Shown: positions 25,545 through 36,138 of the stretch, piece by piece
Numbering within the stretch: the stretch's first letter is position 1
Layout of the letters: each line of letters begins with the position of its first letter
Source: Phoebastria nigripes
Lineage: Eukaryota > Chordata > Aves > Procellariiformes > Diomedeidae
Assembly: GCA_035582835.1 (NCBI GenBank)
Contig: JAYKAV010000112.1
Span: 2,115,304-2,179,303, forward strand
Direction of reading: 5' to 3'
Length of the DNA stretch: 64,000 bases
The notes under the pieces: model-generated
What the model was told of the DNA's origin: nothing
Databases searched by the model: none
The model's input: the letters and a program-made list of their open reading frames with translations, nothing else
Made by a program: the position numbers and the translations under genes

Positions 25545-26064
25545 GGTGCTTCCTTCCCCTCTATTCAGCTCTTGTGGGACTGCATCTGGAGAACTCTGTC
25601 CATTTTGGGGCTCCCCAGTGGAAGAAAGATATTGGCACACTGGAGCAAATGCAGCAGAGGACCCTGAGATGGAGGGCATGAGATACAGGGAGAGGATGAG
25701 ACAGCTGGGTCTGTTCACCCTTAAGAAGAGAAGGCTCAGAGGGAGACCTTTACACTGTCTACAGCTACCTGATCAGAAGACAGAACCAGAAACTTGGTGC
25801 ACCAAGATAAGAGGCAAAGGACTGAAGCTGGAACATGGGGAATTATGATTAGATACAAAGAAAAGATTTTTAACCTTGACNGTGGTCAAATACTGGGAAA
25901 GGGGCCCAGAGAGGTTGTGGAACCACCATCTGTGGAGGTGTTAAAGAACTGACTGGACATGGTCCTGAGCAATCTGATCTGACTTGCCTGCTTTGAGAAT
26001 GGGGTTGGACTAGCTGACCTCTGGAGTTCCCTTCCAACCTAAATTATTCTATGATTCTATGATT
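25545..26064 (+). mobile_element. CR1 LINE, 3' part of ORF2 plus 3' UTR (decayed)
   Basis: The plus strand begins in the ORF2 segment equivalent to LPLYSALV..HLE (near 25550-25595), then FGAP, LEQMQQR, the LFTLKKRRLRG-like stretch (about 25710-25745), and finally the 3' UTR with GGGGTTGGACTAGCTGACCT and CCCTTCCAACCTAAATTATT. It ends in the CR1 octamer tail ATTCTATGATTCTATGATTT near 26045-26064. Several in-frame stops and shifts break ORF2, and the IRK.FFT segment is partly lost around 25850-25900. It is 5' truncated with a normal 3' end, so it is a dead insertion of intermediate age with no coding capacity. Confidence 0.93.
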
Positions 26065-27577
26065 TTAAATATATAGATATACAGATATGTAAAACAAAAA
26101 GCTAAACATAAGCATACAGAAGTTACTCAAAAGATCAAGTACTGAATCTGGCGTTTGGGAGCAGGGAGGAGGAAAGGAAGAGAGCAGATCGGACATTACT
26201 ATTTGAAGTTATACACTGTGCCATGAATACAGCCAGGTGACAATTAAAATTTTCAGAGATACACCAAAAATCATGAAACAAGTAAGAATTAACAAGACCT
26301 TTCACAGGAGAAGAGCGCAGGCTTTCTAAATATAGGCATTTTAAATGGCTTATTGGTTTTGGACCTACATTCTCCCACAAAGACTATCAAGAAGGGTTTT
26401 AATGGGATTTGAGAAATCTGCACTCTAAATGTGTAGTTCATCTCGGCTTGTCCCATGTACTGGAACCAAACGGAGGAAGCCAAAGCCACTTAAAATCACA
26501 CTACCAAGTTTGAGGGTAGCTAACATTTTGTTCTGACTTATACCAGCTAGCCAGAAATTTAGGTGGGTACCAATGTAGTCTTTATTCACAACATGAAAAA
26601 ATAAGACAATCTCTCAAGTTCACAATATGTACATGATATCACTCATTTTACTCTTAAAAATACCTAGGTAGGACAGGGAAGTGATTGCATTAATATGCAA
26701 TACCAGACAGCTAAAACTATCTATTTGAGAACTAAGTTTAATACTGACTGCCTTAGTGAGTGAAAATAAATCATAAGTCCCCATTTCTCCATTCAGTAAA
26801 ATAGTATCTGCCTACATCTTTTGTAATGTGAAGGAAATGAAAATACTCAAATAATGTAGTAAGGAAAGGAAATGACTAAATTATAGTTTTGTTATTAGTA
26901 ACAATAAAACCACTACCTGCTGCTCAGAAAAGTCAAAAATTACATTTAGTAAAGGTTATTCCAAATGTCATAGTATTAAAGCATAATTAAAATCAATATA
27001 AAAATATGCAGATAAACAATATTATCCTGCGTTTCTTTCATTTTGCCTGCTAAAAGACAAAATAGATTCCCCAAACAGCTGCTGTTGGACTGGAAATATT
27101 TTGGCAATTTTTGCTATCAATGGATTAATATTTATAGGAAAATATTTTGTATTTTGAGGGAGCAGTCTCCTGGGCTATCACTGTGCTTTTAGCACTGCAG
27201 ATGTCTCTGAATGTTTCCTTACAGCCAGTTGCTGTGAAAATAAGTATACACAGATGGAAGTANGGCAAGATGATGCAGAGTTATAGTACCCCAGGCACTA
27301 ATATTTTATGCACTTTTTAATGTTACATTTAAAAATTTATGAGCATCTACTCTAGTAACCAAGTCCATCTCTACTCCTGGGGGTTAAAATGTGGCTTTAT
27401 ATACTACAAGTATTCCAGGTGAGTTGGTTTGAGAACCTAGCAATGAAGCGAAGAAGCTGGTTTTCAGAATCCCGGTGAGGGATATATCATATAAGCTGGA
27501 AGTAGTAGGTTCTACATTAATTCCTTAAATTAAGTACTGGAGGAAGCATTGCTTCTGTGGTCACTGTGATACCTGAG
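26065..27577. other. Gene-free AT-rich stretch
   Basis: No genes, RNAs or clear repeats were recognised. Open frames are all below 90 codons and without motifs. Confidence 0.5.
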
Positions 27578-27625
27578 GTCAGCTGGATGATCTAAAGATC
27601 CTTCTCTCCTTGTAATCTATTAATG
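27578..27625 (+). mobile_element. Possible very old CR1-like 3' tail
   Basis: GGTCAGCTGGATGATCTAAA followed by GATCCTTCTCTCCTTGTAAT and CTATTAATG resembles the end of CR1 3' UTRs (GGATGATCT...GGTCCCTTC...CTATG). The match is short and diverged, and no ORF2 remnant is visible upstream. It could be an ancient reptile-age CR1 or chance similarity. Confidence 0.35.
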
Positions 27626-30518
27626 TAAGCATAACTATTTGATTGAGAGTGTCCAAACAAGGCAACAGACACAATATATGTAACAATCAGAAAACAAAAG
27701 CAGCTCAGTGAGCCAAGAGCAGCTTTCAAACGTTAGTTAAAAAAAGTGAAAATAGACTAAAGACACACTAATAGCATAACATGAAAACTCCCGTAAGTAA
27801 TCTCTCTTATGTAAGTCCCGCATTTGCCATTAAGCCTTTCCTTATTTATGGAGCCTTTCCAAAGTTTGATTACTCAGCCATTTACGCAGAATTTGTAATG
27901 TACAAAACTTACAGCAGTGGTTTACTGGTATCTCAGAGATGGGAAAACAGAGGGTAGAAGAGTGGCGTGAAACTGTGCTAGCTTTGAGTTCCCTGCTAGT
28001 ACCTAACCACTTCCTCCATCTTCACAGAATACTTTCTAAGCCATTATGTGGTGTAGCTACAAAATGCAGAGGTGGTAGCATGGGCAGAATGATTTTTGAA
28101 CATGCTTTCCCAAACCTTAATTTAACCTTCATTAGCAATTATGAATTGGTTGATAGCTGCAATTCAGTAAAGCTTCTGATGGAACACAGTTTCAAAACAT
28201 TAGCAGTGGGTGATTTACATGTAACATTTACTGTACAACCAAATCGCTACTATTATATTAAAGGTGTGGTAATTCATCACAACACAATTAGCTGAAAAGC
28301 CTGGCAATATAAATTAGTCCCACTTCAAGACACTAAGAAAATTCAAACTCCTACTGAGATTTTATTTTATTTTATTTATTAAAGCAATGTAAAATCTCTT
28401 AAAAAAATTCAGATGTAATGTCTGCTGACTCCTTAACTCTTTTCTAGGAAGACAGCAGATAAAAGACANGTCCATGAGGAGCCTAATCCAACATCTCAGT
28501 CTTTTACATAATTTCACATCCAAGCATGCAAGGATCACAAGTCAGACTAAATGAGAATAACAGTTTGCAGTACTCATTTTAATACAATGTCTAGTACTTC
28601 TAACAAATGCAGTCATCACCTGTAATATTACATATGTCTATGGCAATATATAGCCATGNACATCTATTTAAAATAAAAAATTATTAACACACTAGAGCTA
28701 TTTTGCCTTCACATTATACTTATCCATAGCATCCACAGCATTTTGCTTGTGTACCCCAATAAATAGCAATTGAGTGTCCAAGTACTTCCAAAGCCTAAAT
28801 TACCAATGTGTCACCAATTAAGCAAACATCTTCATGACAATTCAGATAGAAGTCCATGTTGCTACAAGTGGAAAGGAAAATGAGGAATATATGATGAAGT
28901 ACAAATATATATGCATTGGTTATCCTGCTATAGTGTGTCAGTTGATGCTGAAGCAGGTCTTGCTCTACCCAAACACCAATTTTCATACGCAAATGTTTTC
29001 ATTGGTGTCAATACCTACACAGTGAATGCCAATTTGAACATCTCAAATGTGAGTGGGGATACTGTACTAAGGCAAATTGAAGAGTAGACCCAGAGATGAT
29101 AGTGTTTAGAATCTTAGAAAAAGAAACAAATAAAAAAAGTATATCTAAAGCAACAGTATTTGCTTGTGGCTTACAGGTCAAATGGTTGGCACCCTCATTC
29201 AACCATATATATTAGGAAGCTGATGAGGAGATACAACCCATTTNGTTAATTTGCAAAAGTCCTACATATAAAAATAGGCCCCATTACAACTCATGATGAG
29301 TTCAAAATGAGAAGTGAAATGTTGATGGTATTATAATGCTACATAATGACATGCAGTTCATATCTAGGTATTTGATAAAAGAAACAGAAAAAGTTTGGTG
29401 AAGTAAGCCAGGGAAAGTGCTTGCTGACATAGATGTTGTTCCTAGCAAAAGGGAGGGGAAGTTTCTAATTGAAGAGCTAGTACAGAACTATGCTGAATGG
29501 CAGGTTCTACTGTGTTTTCATANCTGTCCACCAGTCATCTTGAATAGCTGATGCCACCCAAATCATGGATAGCCAATTTTTGAAAGGAAGTCTCTTAGAA
29601 TACAATCATCCACTTCCAGAAGAATGACTAATCTCCAGAGCAGACATCCCCTTCCTCCCAAAATTATTTATGAAAGCAAGATGTAATTTATGACATTGTA
29701 GTACAAAGTAACTTCATCATTTTCATGTAACAGTGACAAAATATATAATCCATAGGACTGTTAGGTATAAAGGTAAACCAAACAATAGGACAGGCCCTGA
29801 TCAAAATTCCTTTGCAGTGCAAGGATATTTTTAGACAGAACTCAGAAGGTCCTGTCAATCTCTGACAAAGGTAAGTAGTTGGCTGATTTAGATTCAGAGT
29901 GGAAAAGCTTCTACTCCGGAAAACCTCCAAGGGAGAGATGTGCCTTTAAAAGACAATCTAGAAATTCTCCTCAGCAAAGAATTTTATGCAGAGACAGTAT
30001 ATTTGATGTCTCACCGATGGCCGATCGAGTGGCCGAGTGCCCACTGGAAAGCTCCTTGAGGAGCAACACCCTCCTTTCACCTCTCAGCAATGAAGGCGGA
30101 TATTTGTGATTGCAGTTTAGTGTACATTTGCAGTCAAAGTAGCAGTTAATCACAGATGACAGCAAAAAGCCATGACTGGTATGTAACCACACTGAGAAAG
30201 GTTTAAAATTCCCTCCAAATAAACCCCTGGCACAAGTGGGACAGAATATTACCCCAGAAAAATTAATGTGTCATCAAGGCATAACACATTGCCAAGCATC
30301 CATGTACATCCAGTCATTTGAAAGATGTTCCACATATCAGACTCTACTCCGAGGTAACACTCGTTGAAAATACGCCACCAGAGTGTGTAACTTAGCCTCT
30401 GTTTTAGCAATATACTTGCTTTCACAAGACAGGTAAACATCAAAACAGCACGTAGTTTCTTGGTCAAGAGAATACTAAAAAGTGTGTAAAGGTATGTGCT
30501 GCATAGATTACTTCTCAA
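27626..30518. other. Gene-free stretch upstream of the solo LTR
   Basis: No gene was recognised. There is a short TTTTA microsatellite at about 28357-28380 and otherwise AT-rich DNA with single ambiguous bases at about 28470, 28659, 29244 and 29523. Open frames reach 118 codons (27939-28295) without any recognisable domain. Confidence 0.45.
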
Positions 30519-30523
30519 CTTAC
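30519..30523. repeat. Left target-site duplication of the solo LTR (CTTAC)
   Basis: CTTAC directly precedes the TG that opens the LTR. The identical pentamer follows the closing CA at 31100-31104. Five bases is the size typical of ERVL integrases. Confidence 0.9.
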
Positions 30524-30740
30524 TGTCCTGGTTTCGGCTGGGATAGAGTTAATTTTCTTCGTAGTAGCTGGTATAGTGCTGTGTTTTGGATTTTGTATGA
30601 GAATAATATTGATAACACACTGACGTTTTAGTTGTTGCTAAGTAGTGTTTACACCAGTCAAGGACTTTTCAGCTTCCCATGCTCTGCCAGGTGCACAAGA
30701 AGCTGGGAGGGAGCGTAGCCAGGACAGCTGACCCAACTGA

Positions 30741-30786
30741 CCAATGGGGTATTCCATACCATATGATGTCATGCTCAGCTCATAAA
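30741..30786 (+). promoter_or_regulatory. LTR promoter core: CCAAT, CRE-like and TATA-like boxes
   Basis: CCAAT at 30741-30745, TGATGTCA at 30764-30771 (one base from the CRE palindrome TGACGTCA, the change expected from CpG decay) and CATAAA at 30781-30786 (one base from TATAAA). Spacing fits a U3 promoter reading rightward. Activity today is unknown. Confidence 0.6.
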
Positions 30787-30966
30787 GCTGGGGGAAGAAG
30801 AAGGAAGGGGGGATGTTCAGAGTGATGGCATTTGTCTTCCCAAGTAACCGTTACGCGTGATGGAGCCCTGCTTTCCTGGGGATGGCTGAACACCTGCCTG
30901 CCGATGGGAAGTAGTGAATGAATGCCTTGTTTTGCTTTGCTTGCGTGTGCGGCTTTTGCTTTACTT

Positions 30967-30972
30967 ATTAAA
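30967..30972 (+). promoter_or_regulatory. LTR polyadenylation signal ATTAAA
   Basis: ATTAAA, followed by CTGTCTTTATCTC and a pyrimidine-rich stretch, marks the probable R region of the LTR, about 186 bp after the TATA-like box. Confidence 0.65.
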
Positions 30973-31099
30973 CTGTCTTTATCTCATCCCATGAGTTTTT
31001 CTCACTTTTACCCTTCCGATTCTCTCCCCCATCCCACCGAGGGGGAGTGAGTGAGTGGCTGGGTGGTGCTTAGTTGCTGGCTGGGGTTAAACCACAACA

Positions 31100-31104
31100 C
31101 TTAC
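31100..31104. repeat. Right target-site duplication of the solo LTR (CTTAC)
   Basis: Identical to the pentamer at 30519-30523 and directly after the closing CA of the LTR. Confidence 0.9.
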
Positions 31105-34100
31105 CATGCCAGACCTATGACGCCATCTGACTTTACCAACTAGCCTGCTGCTCTTCTTCTCCTATGGCTGACAGTGGGCCAGATGCCCATGGAAACAACA
31201 ATTTAGGTCAGTGGGTACCTTCCAACTAAGGGAGGAGAACATGCAGAAGAGGCCACTTCTGCTCCCAGAGAAGAGCCAACTAACCAGAAATAACAGAGAA
31301 GGAGGGGGTGAGCAGGAAAGGACAAAGAAATCAAGGTTGATGAAAGTTACAAAAGAAAGAAGATACTGAAATACTGTCAAGATACAGTGAGTGGTAGATT
31401 TAAAACAGAAGTAAGAGTAAGAAGAGAGAAGCCTCTCTGAAGGTAAATATCTCCAGTAGGATTCTTCTTATTCAACATATTAGCTGTTTACAAAGTAGCT
31501 GTCCACATGTCAACTATTCACCCTAGGCTACCCTAGAGAAAAACAGGTTCTTTAAACCATTTACACTCTAGAAGCATCTGGGTTTTTTTCTCCCTTGAAC
31601 ATCCAGGGAGTATAGACACCTTTTTCAGAATCTGACATCTACACTTGCAACCTTTGGGGAGGAATCAGACCCATAATTGGCTAGAATGCATACAGTGTTG
31701 TTAATGAGAGGAAAAATACAGGATTATACAGAGGACTACCTTGAATTTGTGCATAGATTTAGCCAAATGTTTTTACCCTCTAATTTATCAAGGGAAGTTG
31801 CTTTTTTTTGTTGTTGTTGTTGGGATTTTATTTTCCCTGTAAGTTTATTCTGGGAGAGGCACAAATATGCTGCATAATTTTGAGACACCAAAATATGTCT
31901 CAACATCAAAATGTCTTAACAGCTCCAGATACTGGAGCTATGCAGGCATTCGTATTGTTTGGTTAATAACCAACTAGAATAACCTTTAAGCTTTGCTGCA
32001 TCTGGATTTCAGACTGTGGTAATTGGTTTGGTCATCTCCACATTCCAAATAAGCCATTTCCCTTTGCTGTATTTTGAGCCTTTTCAGCTATTTTATTATT
32101 TTATCCTTCAGCGAATAGGGTAGAAAACTTCAGGGTAGCATTTTCTGCTATATTCAAGGTAACCTACATACTCGCTGCAGTAGCTAATTGATTGTCAAGC
32201 ACTTGATATATAGACATGGTTTTTTCAAGGTCATTCTAAACTTGCAGAGATTTAACCTTCTGCCAGTTTAACTACAGGAAAGTGGAACAACTTTTGTCTA
32301 ATAAGATGGTCTACCCTTGCAACATCTAACGGTGGTAAATATGACCCTTAGGGTCATATTTTTATCGATATGGTAAGGTCAGAATTTTCTCTCAGCAAAA
32401 AAATTTTTGTCCTTAAATGAATTGAAAAAGTAGGCCATCCCCCAGATATCTTCCATGTGAAATGGACAAGTATCAGCTGGAAAACTTCAGGATACTATGG
32501 ATATCACAAGACATCTTCCCCTCTTCCTCCTTCAAAGTCTGGGGGAAAAAATGGACAAAGGAATCAGAAAGGAAGTAATTTTGAATCAGCAAGGAAAAGA
32601 GAGGGAAAAATATGCATATATCTGGTTTGTTGACAATACTGTTTCTGGACAAAAACAGCACAGAAGTTTTTGCATTATGAAGGATCCAAAAATATGGCTG
32701 AAAGTGAGAATGAACCATCCCCATGGTTCACACAATATTTGCATCAGGTTCCTCTGTTTCTGTAAGATACAGCCATTATATGGTAGTGTTTCTAGGCAAT
32801 AAGCACTGAAATACATTTACCTGTTTTTTCCAGTCTCACAACCATAACTAATAGTTCTTAATGTCATATATATCATACAGTATGCATGTGCTCTGTTTTT
32901 CCAAATATTTTTTGTTCTATAACTCACACTCTGACACGCTCCATAAATTCACCTCTAAGTTTGGAAGCGAGTGCCCGTAGTGCTGATACAGTTCTCAATT
33001 CAATTTTTCATTTATAGAGCAGATCCACTTTATTTCCTCTAAAGGTAAGTTATAATTGGTTTTGACTGCTCATGTTCTTTAATTAATGACACATTGTTTC
33101 ACACCCATTGCAGCATTTCTGAGAAAAGTTATGTATTTGCATTTCAAGTACAGCTTTGCAGTCTTACTATCAGTTCATGTATCTTTGAGAAAAAGTGCAT
33201 ATCTTTTCCAAGTGCTGTTAGATTTTCAAACATTCTGAGATTTTTTTCACTTTTCTTCAAAAAAAGACTGTTTAAAAGAGCACTATATACTAACAATCAT
33301 AATCAGATTAAAACTGTGTGCTGACTAGTTCTATTTGTAACACTTGAACATTACTAAAACATAAACCCAGAGAAGGAAAAGGCTTCTTCTATTCTTTCAT
33401 ATTTATTCATACACGTCATGGGACTTTGTGCCCAGCTATTTTCCACCTAGAGTTAGCTAAGAGTACAGTCAGTAGGAACTGAATTTCTATTCCAAACAGA
33501 AGCACTCTGGCAGAAGCAGAGAATAATAGCATAAAATTTCAATTTATAAGAGTGGTTAGGAGGAGTTTACACAAGGCATGCCAGAGGACTGAAGTAGAGT
33601 ATGCTGTTCCATCCCCAACCAAAGGGCAAAATAACCACAGAGGTGTACAATTCACCTATTTTTGACATGGAATTTGTGTAGAAGTGTGAAAGCTAAGGTA
33701 AGTAAGTGACTTTACTTTGCTGGCTGACTAACCACTAAGACAGAAATACACTTTGTTGCTGTTGCTTTATTTGAAATGATTTGAACAAATTGACTCTCAA
33801 AATCTGTGTGTTCCAACTGACATTTGTTGGAACAAAGCTTAAATGAAATGACCGCTATAGCAAATATAATGAAAGTGTATAACATGAAAACCAGAGTACG
33901 CTTTTATATTAATGAAGTGTTTGGGACAAATTCCCCTTTCTGGCACCTGTAACATAATATGAAGTGCTAAAACACAGCACAGTTTGGGGTTTTTTTTATG
34001 TTTTCTTCTTGATCAGAAGCTAAAGCAACAGGAAAAAAGAGCATTTTACTATCAAAGAAAGTTGTTCTGGCACAAAAGAGATGAAATTGCTATAGGACTG

Positions 34101-36009
34101 CTGACTCATGTAGAAAAACAAGTTTTAGGCAGGATAGAGCCAACATCCATACCATAAAGAGTAAGCTTTGTAAAGTCATCTACCATTGCACTGGAGAGAT
34201 GAGCACAATGCTGAGAAAGCCAGCATGCCTTTGCAGGTAATTAGATTGAGATGGGTTTGCACTTCCAACCAGTGTTTGAGGGCATTCTCAGAAGAAAAGT
34301 GGGTGTCTAGAGGTAAGCAAAAGGAACAAACTCCATTAACCCCCAAGGCTCCCATTTGACGACTAAAAATACAGAACCACTCAATCATTCACTAGGAACA
34401 GTTTCTACAGAAAAAAGAAACCTAAACTGATCCAAAATTAGCTACAGGCTAATTTTTTTTTTTAAAGTATGAGCAGGTAGCAGACATCTATATTCAACAG
34501 ATCATAATACTTTGGTCAATGTTGCAAGTGAGAAATGAAGTTGGTGCTTACTTGAGAGCTGTTGGACCAGTTCTGTAAGAATGAACAACATATACGAGAC
34601 AAAAGAGCATCCAGAAGGGAATATAAATCAGTGCTATTTTGACTGGAAATTGCTATCAGATTGCAGCACCAAAAATATTCCCACAGTTAAGAAACACAAG
34701 GATAGCAGCCACTTGGCGGAAGGCTTGTAGACACTAATCTATTCATACCAAGCAACCTACAAGGAAATGTGCAGTGCTATACAACCCCCAGCCCAAAGCA
34801 GCCTGGGAAATATTTGCTTTAAGTCTATAAAAAAAGCCAAATTATCTCCATTCTCCCAGTAACAGCATGTGAGAGAAGACAAACAAGGAAAAGGTGGAGT
34901 TACTCCTTCCACAGCCTCAGATTTGCCTTTTCCAGGCTGTACAGCACAGCAGATGTTGAAAGCCTGACAAGAGAGTCTCATGCTCTGAACTTTTATAGCT
35001 TAAAAAAATTAAAAGAAAATCCAACCATTAGATAAAATCTTATGACACGCCAGGCTGGATGGAGTGGCTGACAAAAAAAGAAGTTGGGAGGCATGCATGC
35101 AGCCATTCTTCAGACAATGGACATAACTGGTGTTTTCAGTGGGAAAAAAGAGGACACACCCCCGCACTAGGGAATTTTTAAAAAGTAATTGACAAGGTAT
35201 CTAAACACTTCAGTCTAAACAGGATTGTCAGACTCATACCAAGCTACATAAAAGCTCCACAGATCTGAATTATTTAGGATGCTTGAGTCTCAAAAAACCC
35301 AAGGCTGAAAAGATCTCCTTGAGATACTTTACCACTTTCATTTGTGTTGATTGCCAAAAATATTAAAGGAACACCTTTGCAGGCTGGAAGTAAAGAAAGA
35401 GAAAAAGTAAACAACAGAAAAAAAAGACCCCTTGAGTATCTAAAATATTGCAGAACTTTAAGAAAACTTTTGTTCTAGCACAAAGACAGCAGAGCTCTAC
35501 TGCATCAGAAGGAAGCCTTCAATTTTTGCTGCCACTCGGTGAACAAATAACACTAGAATTGTTGTAGGTATAATTGATGTGGTTATCTTTATTGTTCTAA
35601 ATATTAGCTGAACTGGTTGAAACCTAAGCATGCATTTAACAAGTAGTACAAAAAATTAACAAAAAAGTGCAAACTTTTTAAAAAAATTTGACCACTTCTA
35701 ATTATAAAGGAAGCAGAAGATAGCTGTTTTTCCTCTGTTTGTAATGAACAGAGACTAACATAGTTCAAGTTTACCTGGTTTTGTAATTAATTTTTAAGAG
35801 ATCCTAAAAATATTTATTACAGAGCATTGAATGAAGCAATGTTTACTAAAGACTATGAAGTATTTGTATTCCTTAAACAAAATCCAAGCATAACTCCCTC
35901 AGCAGCTGTAGTGGACAAAATGGCTAAATTACATCATAGCAGAAACAATAATTGTCATTACTATTTCCGAAGCCCTTTGCAGATCTTGAAAGCACCACTT
36001 CTATACAAA
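31105..36009. other. Gene-free stretch with one hairpin
   Basis: No gene, RNA or recognised repeat apart from a near-palindrome at 32337 and a short TTG run at 31808-31822. Open frames of 101 codons at most overlap on both strands and carry no domain. Confidence 0.45.
32337..32361. repeat. Near-perfect 25-bp palindrome (12-bp arms, 1-nt centre)
   Basis: AAATATGACCCT at 32337-32348 pairs exactly with AGGGTCATATTT at 32350-32361 with a single T between. With no loop to speak of it would extrude only as a cruciform. Such forms often arise by template switching during replication. Confidence 0.9.
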
Positions 36010-36138
36010 GAGGGAAAAAAGAAAAAAGAAAAGGAAAGGTAAAAGGGAAAGGGAAAGGGAAAGGGAAAGGGAAAGGGAAAGGGAAACGGAAACGGAAAAG
36101 GAAAAGGAAAGGGAAAAGGAAAGGGAAAGGGAAAGGGG
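36010..36138. repeat. (GGGAAA)n purine hexanucleotide array
   Basis: About 129 bases are almost purely purine on the plus strand (one T near 36040 and two C). Up to about 36040 the units are irregular GAAAAA/GGAAA, followed by regular GGGAAA units to about 36084, then variant GGAAAC and GGAAAA units, then GGGAAA again to the end. The array is mirror-symmetric in character, so it can form a triplex (H-DNA). Both strands stay open here, giving apparent KGKGKG and PFPFPF peptides that are artefacts of the repeat and not genes. Confidence 0.95.

Larger units (their letters stand above)
30524..31099 (+). mobile_element. Solo LTR of an avian ERVL-type endogenous retrovirus
   Basis: This is a 576-bp element opening with TGTCCTGGTTTCGGCTGGGA and closing with GGGGTTAAACCACAACA, that is the TG...CA ends of an LTR. 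It is flanked by a perfect 5-bp duplication, CTTAC. The sequence is one I recognise as a widespread avian LTR group (TguLTR5-like, ERVL). Promoter parts lie in the right order on the plus strand: CCAAT at 30741, a CRE-like TGATGTCA at 30764, a TATA-like CATAAA at 30781 and an ATTAAA polyadenylation signal at 30967. No gag, pol or env lies on either side, so the provirus was reduced to one LTR by recombination between its two LTRs. The intact target duplication shows the insertion site has not been rearranged. The name is from memory. The structure is seen directly. Confidence 0.93.
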
